27,845 nucleotides of DNA, taken from an uncultured Eubacteriales bacterium. Lineage in GTDB: Bacteria > Bacillota > Clostridia > Oscillospirales > Oscillospiraceae. Shown here piece after piece: positions 1-7,035 of this stretch. The notes beneath the pieces were generated by a model, which had not been told where the DNA came from, made no database searches, and worked only from the letters and a program-made list of their open reading frames with translations. The stretch is taken from the NCBI GenBank assembly GCA_905205195.1, contig CAJLCS010000026.1, forward strand, positions 1 to 27,845, given 5' to 3'. The translations under genes and the position numbers were made by a program. Positions within the stretch are counted from its first letter, which is position 1. Each line of letters opens with the position of its first letter.

Positions 1-49
1 ATAGCGATAGCAACCTGTTTGTCGGGCGTTCATTACAGGAGGAATGAAC

Positions 50-172
50 AATGACAACAACGAAAAATTATCCCGACAGCATCACTGCTTTGTATGCGAG
101 GCTTTCCCAAGAGGACGCTTTGGACGGAGAGAGCAACAGCATAGCCAACCACAAAAGCAATTCAGGATATTA
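50..172 (+). pseudogene. 5' fragment of a large serine recombinase (TnpX/Tn4451-like)
   Basis: A good ribosome site (AGGAGG at 38-43) precedes ATG 50. The first 36 or so codons read as the N terminus of a transposon serine recombinase, with the characteristic ITALYARLSQED and GESNSIAN motifs, where the Tyr-Ala-Arg-Leu-Ser stretch carries the start of the resolvase catalytic fold. Around 150-158 the reading changes abruptly into an ABC ATPase sequence in another frame, and the recombinase frame closes at TAG 170-172. Full-length relatives exceed 500 residues, so more than 90% is missing. The serine nucleophile region and DNA-binding parts are gone or incomplete, so it cannot work. It marks a past insertion of a serine-recombinase element next to the ABC genes. 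Confidence 0.8.
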
Positions 173-858
173 GCTTTTCTGTTCAGGAAGGGGAATTTGT
201 GGGGATTATGGGGGCATCCGGTTCCGGCAAGACCACTCTGCTCAACTGCATTTCCACTATTGATACGGTCAGCGCAGGGCATATCTATCTGAATGGAACC
301 GATGTGACGGAAATCAATGAAAAGCAGATTGCCCGGTTTCGCCGGGAGAACCTTGGATTTGTGTTTCAGGACTTTAACCTGCTGGACACTCTGACCATTA
401 GCGAGAATATTGCTTTGGCATTGACAATCAATAGAGTTCCCGCAGGTGAGATTGATGGTAGGGTACGAGAAATAGCCGGAAAGCTGAACATCACGGATAT
501 TCTTGACAAATATCCCTATCAGGTGTCTGGCGGTCAGAAGCAACGATGTGCTTGCGCCAGGGCAATCATCAATCAACCCAAACTGATTTTGGCAGATGAA
601 CCTACGGGCGCTCTGGACAGCCATTCATCCCAAATGCTACTTTCCGCTATCCAGAGTATCAATGAAACGCTTGGAGCGACAATTTTAATGGTAACACACG
701 ATGCTTTTTCCGCAAGTTACGCAAACCGTATTCTTTTTTTGCGTGACGGTACTATTTTTACGGAGATTTTCAAAGGCAGCAATTCCCGCAGGACTTTCTT
801 TGAAAAAATTCTGGATGTCCTCACCATGACGGGAGGGGGCGTGAGTGATGTATGCTAA
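151..858 (+). pseudogene. BceA-type ABC transporter ATPase, 5'-truncated
   Basis: ATPase of the antimicrobial-peptide/bacitracin resistance class (BceA, MacB-like), which powers the permease encoded next. Visible are Walker A GASGSGKTT (from codon 211), the Q-loop in GFVFQDFNLLD, signature SGGQKQR, Walker B LILADEPTGALD and the H-loop VTHD. The C terminus looks complete. The homologous reading begins at about 151 with TKAIQDISF, without a start codon. Family members have about 20 more residues before it, including the first beta strand and the aromatic A-loop that stacks on adenine. GTG 199 or ATG 208 could start a shorter product, but no ribosome site supports them. The 5' end was lost in a fusion to the recombinase fragment. 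Function is doubtful, although all core catalytic motifs survive. Confidence 0.8.
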
Positions 859-2812
859 ACTTGCATTTCGGAATATTCGCAGGAGCCTTCGGGATTATAT
901 CATCTACTTTGTGACGCTTACGCTGACTGCGGCATTGATGTATTCTTTCTTGGCACTGGGACTTTCCCCGGACATTCTTGCCATGACAGAAAATATGTCA
1001 ATGCTTACCACTGGCATTTTGATACTGTCGGCACTAATTGCCTTTATGTCCTCGTTTGTCATTGGATATGCTGTTCGCTTCATGTTGGGCCAACGCAAAA
1101 AGGAATTTGCTGCCTATGAGCTGATGGGCATGGAAGTGAAAACCGTCCGCAATCTATTTTTGGTGGAAAATGGCATAATTGGCGGGGTAGCTTTTTTGCT
1201 GGGAGCTTTGATCGGAACCGGCTTATCCGGATTGCTAAATCAGGTTATCCAGAATATTTTCGAGGTTCCGCACACTTATCGGGTTTTGTTTTCTTTCCGC
1301 GCATGGGGAATGACACTTTTCTTCTTCATTCTGATGTATGGATTTGGAATGTTTCGCGCAGCAAAGGTTATCCGGCGGCAAAAAGTGATTGATCTGCTTT
1401 ACGATAACCAAAAAAACGAGGAAATCGGTTTTCATTCTTTGCTTCGGAGTGTTCTAACTGGCTTACTCTCGATTGCTGTTATGGTTGCAGGTGTAATTCT
1501 GCTGGAAAAAGGACTTCACATCCAGACTAATGAAGCATTGTTGTATTGTGGCGGAGCCTGTCTGCTAATTCTTGTGGCTGTTTATGAGCTACACCGAAAG
1601 ATCCCAGTTTTGCTGTACCTGCTTGCCAAACGAAACCCCCAGCGAAAATATCGAGAGGAAAATCTGTTTTTCTTGGGGCAGATTGGCAGGCGTATTCAAT
1701 CTTCCGGGCGTACAATGGCTGTTGTGGCAATCTTGTTGACGATTTCTCTTACAACGATGTTTATAGGACTGACAATGGGCGCAGGCTATAAGGCCAATAT
1801 GGAGGCGTATTATCCCTATGACGCCGGTGTAGCCATTGACGCACCCTTGACCAAGGATAGCATGAATTCTGTCCTCTCCTTTGTGGAGGAACGCTGCAAG
1901 GTGGAGGACAGTGCAACCTATTACTTATATACAGTTCCCGGTAAATCCATCGAAGCCTTGTCTTTGTCTGACTATAATCGCCTGCGAGAGATTTTAGGGC
2001 TTTCATCTGTTTCCATAAGTAATAACGAATTTTTAGTTCACTGTGATACATGGAATTATGTGGATGACATCCAGCAGAGATTGGAACAGCAGTCTGAAAT
2101 TACATTGAATGGTCAGACCTTGACCGCAGCGGAAACGCCGATCCTGACTGAGCCAATGGAGCAGTATCAAATGGCAGGAACAAATGGATATGTGCTTGTC
2201 CTGCCGGATAAAGTGGCTTCACAGCTATCCGGGGAGAAAATTCGCCTTGTGATGAAACTGGCGGATGGTGGATACCCGGAACTTAGAAGCGAACTAAGAC
2301 AGTTTTTGAATAGTGGAGAATGGTTGCCAGACATCCAACCCGGACAGGAACTACCGGAGAAAATGACAATGGGGATAACAGTAAAAGCGTGGGGTGTTGC
2401 CAATTCACTGACCGGATTTACAACTCTCTCCTTCTGCGGGCTGTATTTGAGTATTATTTTTATCATTCTTTCCTGCTCGGTTCTGGCTTTTGAACAGCTT
2501 TCTTCTATAGACAAAAACCGGAAAAATTATGCGGTGATTGATCGGCTGGGCGTATCAAGTCAGAAACAGGTTGCCTTGATACGCAAGGAACTTTCCACTG
2601 TGTTTTTTATCCCCTTGCTATTTCCCATCATACTTACCGTTTTCCTGATTGCAGGAACACAGCTCCTTTTCGGGAAATCGTTTTTGCAGGAAGGACTTGT
2701 GTTGTTCTATGGCATGGTGACAATTCTGTTATTCTGTGCTATTTACCTGACCTATTTTGGAGCAACAATGTTCCTGTTCAAAAAGGTAATTCTTCGGCCC
2801 AAAATAAGATAG
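848..2812 (+). CDS. BceB/FtsX-type ABC transporter permease
   Basis: A 654-residue membrane protein of the FtsX/MacB permease superfamily, BceB subgroup, that works with the upstream ATPase to remove or sense peptide antibiotics at the membrane (family knowledge). The N terminus MYAKLAFRNIRRSLRDYIIYFVTL is typical. Hydrophobic segments lie near residues 17-40, 54-76, 105-130, 150-170, 200-220 and 228-248. A long extracellular domain of roughly 200 residues follows, with further transmembrane segments near 530-550, 585-610 and 620-645. This matches the ten-helix BceB layout and normal length. ATG 848 is chosen because GGGAGGGGG at 832-840 is 7 bases away; GTG 845 is an alternative. It overlaps the ATPase gene by 11 bases, indicating translational coupling. 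The permease is intact although its ATPase gene is 5'-truncated. Confidence 0.85.
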   Translation: MYAKLAFRNIRRSLRDYIIYFVTLTLTAALMYSFLALGLSPDILAMTENMSMLTTGILILSALIAFMSSFVIGYAVRFMLGQRKKEFAAYELMGMEVKTVRNLFLVENGIIGGVAFLLGALIGTGLSGLLNQVIQNIFEVPHTYRVLFSFRAWGMTLFFFILMYGFGMFRAAKVIRRQKVIDLLYDNQKNEEIGFHSLLRSVLTGLLSIAVMVAGVILLEKGLHIQTNEALLYCGGACLLILVAVYELHRKIPVLLYLLAKRNPQRKYREENLFFLGQIGRRIQSSGRTMAVVAILLTISLTTMFIGLTMGAGYKANMEAYYPYDAGVAIDAPLTKDSMNSVLSFVEERCKVEDSATYYLYTVPGKSIEALSLSDYNRLREILGLSSVSISNNEFLVHCDTWNYVDDIQQRLEQQSEITLNGQTLTAAETPILTEPMEQYQMAGTNGYVLVLPDKVASQLSGEKIRLVMKLADGGYPELRSELRQFLNSGEWLPDIQPGQELPEKMTMGITVKAWGVANSLTGFTTLSFCGLYLSIIFIILSCSVLAFEQLSSIDKNRKNYAVIDRLGVSSQKQVALIRKELSTVFFIPLLFPIILTVFLIAGTQLLFGKSFLQEGLVLFYGMVTILLFCAIYLTYFGATMFLFKKVILRPKIR

Positions 2813-2837
2813 AGATTGTTGAAAGGAACGGTATTGT

Positions 2838-3152
2838 ATGAGCTGGGATATTGATGTTAGCGAAAAATTGTATCAACGCCTTGCAAATGAGATTTTCTTT
2901 CGTATTTTACACGGCAAATATAGAACAGGAGATAAAATGCCTTCTTACACCGAGCTGGCAAAAGAAGCTGGAAGTAGCCCGGAAACTGTTAGGAAAGCAT
3001 TTCGAGAACTACAACATTATGGCGTGATTGAAAAAATGCGGCGAGGTTATTTTGTAACTGCGGATGAAGCGGTTGTAATGGCTTATCGTCAACAATATCT
3101 TACAACCATTGAGAAAAAATATCTTGTTGCAAAAGCAAAAGTAGAAATCTGA
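2838..3152 (+). CDS. Short GntR-family (YtrA-like) transcriptional regulator
   Basis: A 104-residue protein consisting almost only of a GntR winged helix: YQRLANEIFFRILHGKYRTGDKMPS, then a recognition-helix region with SSPETVRKAFRELQ, then the wing YGVIEKMRRGYFVT. The very short C-terminal tail matches the YtrA subfamily, whose members usually sit with ABC transporter genes and repress them. It starts 25 bases after the permease, with GAAAGGAA as ribosome site, so it is probably the last gene of the ABC operon and an autoregulator. It has no ligand-binding domain, so what it senses cannot be read from the sequence. The stop TGA is at 3150-3152. Confidence 0.8.
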   Translation: MSWDIDVSEKLYQRLANEIFFRILHGKYRTGDKMPSYTELAKEAGSSPETVRKAFRELQHYGVIEKMRRGYFVTADEAVVMAYRQQYLTTIEKKYLVAKAKVEI

Positions 3153-3172
3153 AACAGTATATTGAAGCTATC

Positions 3173-3282
3173 CTGCCCCGCCCGACGGGGAAAGAAAAAA
3201 ACCGTTGCGGGGCAGATGGCTTTGTGCGCGCAATTTACATTTTCACCCAGCGGCGGTTTTGAAATACATTTCAAGGCCGCCG
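3173..3282 (+). other. Two strong inverted repeats in an untranslated stretch of the element
   Basis: No gene is visible between 3153 and 3350. It holds two potential RNA hairpins. Arms 3173-3181 (CTGCCCCGC) and 3207-3215 (GCGGGGCAG) are perfect and enclose a smaller G/C palindrome. Arms 3251-3265 and 3268-3282 pair over 15 positions with two G-U wobbles and a 2-base loop. Neither is followed by a U-tract, so they are not plain terminators. They appear to be the first members of a hairpin series that continues to 3519. Function is unknown. Confidence 0.5.
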
Positions 3283-3326
3283 TTCTCCATGCCCTTATGA
3301 GGATGACGACCCTGTGCTGAATGTAG

Positions 3327-3351
3327 CGGCGGCTTTAGGAGGGAGCCGCCG
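3327..3351 (+). promoter_or_regulatory. Hairpin that presents the ribosome site in its loop
   Basis: CGGCGGCT (3327-3334) pairs perfectly with AGCCGCCG (3344-3351). The 9-base loop TTAGGAGGG contains the Shine-Dalgarno sequence, and the last paired base is the G of the GTG start codon at 3351. This would control initiation of the small ORF that follows. The structure is read directly from the sequence; the regulatory role is inferred. Confidence 0.55.
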
Positions 3352-3458
3352 TGAAGCGAGAACAGCTTCGACATAATCCGGCAGAAATTTACCTGCCAAA
3401 AAAAGCCTGTCCCCGGCAGCGGGGACATATACCCAAGAAGATGAACTATACGATGTAA
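3351..3458 (+). CDS. 35-residue small ORF, possible leader peptide
   Basis: GTG 3351 to TAA 3456-3458, with AGGAGG at 3338-3343 at proper distance. The product begins VKREQLRHNPAEIYLPKK, is strongly basic and has no membrane segment. It contains a perfect 7-bp hairpin at 3409-3426 (GTCCCCG, loop GCAG, CGGGGAC) and is followed by a rho-independent terminator at 3484. That arrangement of ribosome-site hairpin, short ORF, internal hairpin and terminator resembles a translated leader controlling read-through into the next gene. It could equally be the remnant of a longer element gene. No protein family was recognised. Confidence 0.4.
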   Translation: MKREQLRHNPAEIYLPKKACPRQRGHIPKKMNYTM

Positions 3459-3483
3459 GGCAATATCAAAATACACCAGATAG

Positions 3484-3519
3484 CGTCTGGCTGGATTATA
3501 TCCAGTCAGGCGTTTTTTG
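3484..3519 (+). terminator. Rho-independent terminator
   Basis: A 13-bp stem (arms 3484-3496 and 3500-3512, two G-U pairs, 3-base loop TAT) is directly followed by TTTTTTG. It lies between the small ORF and the sigma-like gene, so it may act as an attenuator. Confidence 0.85.
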
Positions 3520-3609
3520 TCATATCCTGCGGTTCTCTGTAGGGTGCCGATCTCCACCGCCCCCATTTCAATTCACCCGTCAACCCTTGAATTGAAATGG
3601 AGGACAAGT

Positions 3610-4113
3610 ATGTTTGATAAGAAAAGCGAATACGCCCTGAACAAATACGATCAGGACAGCATTATATACATAAGCGTTAGCGGCCGCATCCGGCTCACCC
3701 GGGCAGACTTTTCCAGCGAGGAAGAATTTCTGAAATGGAAAGCCTGGTCTGATGCAGACTACCACCAGACAGAAAAGGAAGGCCGGAGCTTCAACGATAA
3801 TCGGGTGGCTCTGGATGATTACCTGGATGTAGTCGGAGCGGTTCAGTCTGCCGAGGATGAATTTTTCTCCGAGCTTCTGAAGGCGGATGTCCAGGCAGAG
3901 GAAAAGGCTTTGCGCGAGAAACGGCTGGCTGCATTGAAAGCCATTCTGAACGCAAAGCAGTATCGCCGGATCTGGCTGTACTATGCTGAAAGGAAGTCTG
4001 TCACCGAGATTGCCAGACTTGAAGGAGTGACGAAAGCCAGCGTCTCCCTCTCACTTGCCAGGGCAATCAAAAAAATTTCAAAAAAGTTTGCGGCGGGCCT
4101 CAAAAATAGCTAA
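3610..4113 (+). CDS. Sigma-like HTH protein of an integrative element
   Basis: A 167-residue protein of the type found in Firmicute conjugative elements and annotated there as sigma factor-like or sigma-70 region 4 HTH. The C-terminal part has the region-4-like fold: RLAALKAILNAKQYRRIWLY, then KSVTEIARLEGV (helix-turn) and TKASVSLSLARAIKKISK (recognition helix). The N-terminal half is acidic and lacks recognisable sigma regions 1-3, so it may regulate rather than act as a full sigma factor. ATG 3610 is chosen because GGAGGAC lies just before it; an in-frame ATG at 3517 lacks a ribosome site and overlaps the terminator. By analogy with Tn916-type elements it probably controls element genes, but its target is unknown. 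Confidence 0.7.
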   Translation: MFDKKSEYALNKYDQDSIIYISVSGRIRLTRADFSSEEEFLKWKAWSDADYHQTEKEGRSFNDNRVALDDYLDVVGAVQSAEDEFFSELLKADVQAEEKALREKRLAALKAILNAKQYRRIWLYYAERKSVTEIARLEGVTKASVSLSLARAIKKISKKFAAGLKNS

Positions 4114-4172
4114 CAAACGGCCTTAAAAAATGTGATAGGTGAAGGACACATTTCCTCACCCTTCACAGAACC

Positions 4173-4328
4173 ATGACAACTGAATATACGGTATTGCAGG
4201 TACGAAACCCGCGTGATGAGCGACATAAGGTGCGCCGCCAGGACGATAGCTTCAAGGAGGTGATGGGACAAGCTATCCGAGCGATCAACGCATACCTTAG
4301 ACCCGGACAGGCACTCCGGGCGCGATGA
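4173..4328 (+). CDS. 51-residue basic hypothetical protein of the element
   Basis: ATG 4173 to TGA 4326-4328. The translation begins MTTEYTVLQVRNPRDERHKV and ends LRPGQALRAR. It is rich in Arg and Lys, has no membrane segment and no family was recognised. No strong Shine-Dalgarno is visible; a small inverted repeat (GTGAAGG 4139-4145 with CCTTCAC 4160-4166) lies just upstream. It sits between the sigma-like gene and the excisionase gene, where such elements often carry small regulatory or accessory proteins. The codons look plausible, but the call rests mainly on position and absence of a better explanation. Confidence 0.4.
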   Translation: MTTEYTVLQVRNPRDERHKVRRQDDSFKEVMGQAIRAINAYLRPGQALRAR

Positions 4329-4508
4329 CAGCGCGGGGGTTAAAGATACTTTCTCACGACCTCCCACAGACTTGAGGGGGAACCCTGCGGCACACGATTT
4401 GAACGATGCTGCGGAGTTATGACAGCCCTGCCAGGGGCGGCCTGCAATATCCCCACCGCTGGGGATGCGTGGCAAATACAGCGGGCTTGAAGTTACTGAA
4501 AAGTCAAG
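4329..4508. other. Non-coding stretch before the excisionase gene
   Basis: No convincing gene. It contains a perfect 7-bp hairpin (ATCCCCA 4449-4455, loop CCGC, TGGGGAT 4460-4466) and GC-rich short repeats around 4426-4440. It could hold recombinase or relaxase binding sites, but none is recognisable by sequence. Confidence 0.3.
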
Positions 4509-4574
4509 GCAGCCGCGCCGAAGTACGCCGTATGTTACAACGGCTCCAACCAGATCGGCGCGGCTGCTTTTTTT
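4509..4574 (+). terminator. Nested-hairpin terminator or attenuator upstream of xis
   Basis: Perfect 13-bp arms (4509-4521 and 4555-4567) are followed by seven T residues (4568-4574). Inside the 33-base loop lies a second hairpin, GCCGT (4527-4531) with ACGGC (4540-4544). The excisionase ribosome site begins only about 10 bases after the T-tract, so termination here would shut off xis. Confidence 0.8.
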
Positions 4575-4597
4575 GTTCTCGAAGGAGGCGAACAATT

Positions 4598-4903
4598 ATG
4601 ACTTCAAATTCGCCTGTTTGTTATGCGAATATTCCGTCCGGGACTTCCGGGCGTACTCATACAGAAAGATACTCCGCTGTTCAGCCTGCGGGCTTTGGTA
4701 AGATCGGCATGACGATTGAAGAAGCTGCCGACTATACCGGCATTGGACGCAACACCCTCCGCCGCCTTGTGGATTGGGGAAAAATCCCGGTCCTGCGGAT
4801 TGGGCGTAAGTCCATAGTCCGTGTGGATGTGATTTGCTGTTTCATGCAGATCAACGAGGGCCGCGACCTTCTGGACCGCAATCAGGTCCTTGCAGTGGAT
4901 TGA
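4598..4903 (+). CDS. xis: Excisionase (Xis), MerR-type HTH family
   Basis: A 101-residue protein. After a variable 36-residue N-terminal tail comes the excisionase DNA-binding domain: MTIEEAADYTGIGRNTLRRLVDW, then KIPVLRIGRKSIVRVDVICCFM. This is the HTH-17 or Tn916-Xis type that binds element ends and steers the integrase towards excision. The start ATG 4598 is fixed by GAAGGAGG (4581-4588). An in-frame ATG near 4709 would give a shorter core-only protein. It lies immediately upstream of the integrase gene, with a separate promoter between them, the usual xis-int order. A strong nested terminator before it suggests xis expression depends on read-through. Confidence 0.85.
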   Translation: MTSNSPVCYANIPSGTSGRTHTERYSAVQPAGFGKIGMTIEEAADYTGIGRNTLRRLVDWGKIPVLRIGRKSIVRVDVICCFMQINEGRDLLDRNQVLAVD

Positions 4904-4938
4904 ACATAGAAACTTTTGATATTTAGCAAGCGGTATGT

Positions 4939-4974
4939 TTGATAGATTGGCCACCCTTTGCTATAATCAGGGTG
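4939..4974 (+). promoter_or_regulatory. Integrase promoter with palindrome around the -10 box
   Basis: TTGATA (4939-4944), 17-base spacer, TATAAT (4962-4967). The -10 is flanked by an inverted repeat, CACCCT (4952-4957) and AGGGTG (4969-4974), a candidate repressor site. The int start is 53 bases downstream. Confidence 0.7.
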
Positions 4975-5019
4975 ACACATCACTACGGTTCCGTTTGCCA
5001 GCATAGAAAGGAGTTTGCT

Positions 5020-6324
5020 ATGGCAAAAGGATCTGTAAGAAAGAAAGGAAAGAAGTGGTACTATCGCTTTTATGTAGAGGATGCCAGCGGCAACCGCGTT
5101 CAGAAGGAATTTCCGGGAACGGAAAGCAAGAGTGAAACCGAGTCACTGCTCCGCAAGGCGATGGAGGACTATGAAACCAAGATGTTTCTGGCGCAGGCCA
5201 AGAACATCACTTTGGGAGATATGCTGGATATGTGGGTGGAGGAAGAACTGAAACCCGGTTCATTGAGTGATGGAACGGTGACAGCCTACATCAACACTGT
5301 TTCCCGCATCAAGAAGCATCCCATTGGAAAACGCAAGCTCAAGACGGTAACTTCCGACCATCTGCAAAGCTATATGGATTTGTTGAGCTTCGGTGGGACA
5401 GACCCTGATGGGAAAACTGTTGAGGCATTGAGTAAAGGATCGCTGGGCCAGTATTCAGCGGTGCTTCAAAACTCTTTCAGATTTGCGGTTTTTCCCAAGC
5501 GGCTGATTACTTTCAATCCGATGCAGTATGTGGTGAAGCGGATTAAAGGTGATGAATATGAGCTGTTCACTGAAGATGGTACAGGCGACCTTCCTGCTGA
5601 AACGCCGACAATCTCCCATGAGCAGTATTTGGCACTGAACGAGCTTCTGAAGAAAAAACACAATCCCGCGTTACTGCCTATTCAGATCGCCTATTTCGCC
5701 GGGCTTCGTATCGGTGAGGTGTGCGGGCTGACCTGGCAGGACATCGACCTGAAGGAACAATGCCTCACCATTCGCCGGAGTATGCGGTATGACTCCGTAA
5801 GGAAGAAAACACAGATCGGCCCCACAAAGCGTAAGAAAATCCGTACTGTGGATTTCTGCGACACCCTGGCGGCTATCCTGCGGGAAGCCAAAAAGGAGCA
5901 AATGCTGAACAGCATCAAATATGGACCGCTGTACTCACAAAACTACTACCGCATCGTCAAGGAAAAGAACCGCACCTACTATGAGGTCTATTCCTTGCCC
6001 CGGACAGAGACACCACCAGAAGGTTACACCCAGGTTTCCTTCGTCTGCCTGCGGTCCGATGGAGCTTATGAAGCCCCTGCAACGGTCAGCAGTGTGTGCC
6101 GATACTCCCGAAAGAAGATCGGGGATATGGATGATTTTCACTTCCATCTGTTGAGGCATACATATACGACCAACCTTCTCTCTCACGGGGCAGCACCCAA
6201 GGATGTGCAGGAGCTGCTGGGACATTCTGATGTAAGTACCACGATGAACATTTACGCCCACGCCACCAGAGAGGCCAAGCGAACTTCCGCAAGGCTACTG
6301 GATAAGGTTGTAGGGACGGCCTGA
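5020..6324 (+). CDS. int: Tyrosine recombinase (integrase) of the element
   Basis: A 434-residue phage/Tn916-type integrase that inserts and excises the element. The N-terminal arm-binding domain (KGKKWYYRFYVED, residues 10-22) is followed by a SAM-like core-binding domain (about 65-165) and the catalytic domain. Catalytic residues visible are Arg230 in YFAGLRIGEV, His376 and Arg379 in HLLRH, His402 in LLGHSD and the nucleophile Tyr412 in MNIYAH. Length is usual and the gene appears intact. ATG 5020 is selected by GAAAGGAG just upstream; the frame is open further up but that part overlaps the promoter. It is the last element gene, so the attachment site should lie shortly downstream. Confidence 0.93.
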   Translation: MAKGSVRKKGKKWYYRFYVEDASGNRVQKEFPGTESKSETESLLRKAMEDYETKMFLAQAKNITLGDMLDMWVEEELKPGSLSDGTVTAYINTVSRIKKHPIGKRKLKTVTSDHLQSYMDLLSFGGTDPDGKTVEALSKGSLGQYSAVLQNSFRFAVFPKRLITFNPMQYVVKRIKGDEYELFTEDGTGDLPAETPTISHEQYLALNELLKKKHNPALLPIQIAYFAGLRIGEVCGLTWQDIDLKEQCLTIRRSMRYDSVRKKTQIGPTKRKKIRTVDFCDTLAAILREAKKEQMLNSIKYGPLYSQNYYRIVKEKNRTYYEVYSLPRTETPPEGYTQVSFVCLRSDGAYEAPATVSSVCRYSRKKIGDMDDFHFHLLRHTYTTNLLSHGAAPKDVQELLGHSDVSTTMNIYAHATREAKRTSARLLDKVVGTA

Positions 6325-6330
6325 AAAAAG

Positions 6331-6370
6331 TTTCCCTCATTTCTTCTCGCAAGGGAAAAAATGAGGGAAA
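6331..6370 (+). terminator. Inverted repeat just after int, likely terminator
   Basis: Perfect 12-bp arms TTTCCCTCATTT (6331-6342) and AAATGAGGGAAA (6359-6370), 6 bases after the int stop codon. There is no U-tract on the + strand, so it may serve as a stabilising hairpin or a recombinase-related repeat rather than a classical terminator. Confidence 0.45.
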
Positions 6371-6389
6371 AGGGCCAAACCGAGGTGGC

Positions 6390-6416
6390 GAAAACGCTGG
6401 AAACACCAGTGTTTTC
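6390..6416. other. Inverted repeat near the presumed element end
   Basis: GAAAACGCTGG (6390-6400) and CCAGTGTTTTC (6406-6416) pair except for one G-U. It lies about 65 bases beyond int, where the attachment site and arm-type integrase sites are expected. The exact crossover cannot be fixed from one end alone. Between here and about 6567 nothing else is readable. Confidence 0.35.
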
Positions 6417-6567
6417 AAGGGGTATAGAAATTTTAACTGAGAAATCAAAATTACTTTTACTCATTATACTAAAAACACTCCCTGATATCTACCCGAGAGT
6501 GCCCTTGTTTCAGTTCTATTTAATTCTCCATATGATTTTGCTTTTGTATCGTTCTATATTGTTACCA

Positions 6568-6957
6568 CCGCATGCACAGCAGTTTGGGGACGGTAACGAT
6601 CATGAAAGCGCGAAGGTATTAGCAAGCTATACGGTGATATTGACAAGCCTGTTTGCCGTCGTCTCAGCGCTTGGTGTGATCTGCACAACGCCGATTCTAA
6701 AGCTGATTGATACGCCTGAGACGCTATTTCTCTGTGCAAAGGGTTATTTGGAAGGAAGCTCAGATCTTCTGTTTTCTGCTACCCTGGGAATTTGCGCCCT
6801 TGCGGTTCGTATTGTTTGCTCCTATCTGTTTGTAGGAATATGGGGGAATATGGTTGTTGCATACGCGGAAGCCTTCTCGTGGGTGTTCTTGGTCATCGTA
6901 TTTTCGATCAGGTATATCCGGGGCAGAACCCCAATGATTACCCCAGAACGCGAATAG
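6568..6957 (+). pseudogene. Remnant of a MATE-family efflux transporter
   Basis: In this frame the sequence AQQFGDGNDHESAKVLASY followed by a hydrophobic helix and LKLIDTPETLFLCAKGYL matches the first third of MATE multidrug/cation antiporters (the loop after helix 2 and helix 3). It then jumps directly to a C-terminal MATE-like part: LAVRIVCSYLFVGIWG and AYAEAFSWVF. About 200 residues in between and the first 60 or so residues are missing, so it cannot form a transporter. It borders the integrative element, which may have landed in or beside it. A different, intact MATE gene lies at 17837-19204. Confidence 0.7.
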
Positions 6958-7035
6958 CGCACGGGCTTTTTCAACGCTTTTCAGGATGCTCCCGCGGCAG
7001 ACGAATCCTATACGGGTCACGGATGACGCTCCCTG

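Noticed and set aside
1..6324. A complete conjugative element in the window
   Set aside because: No relaxase, coupling protein or type IV secretion genes are present; only one end with xis/int and cargo is visible.
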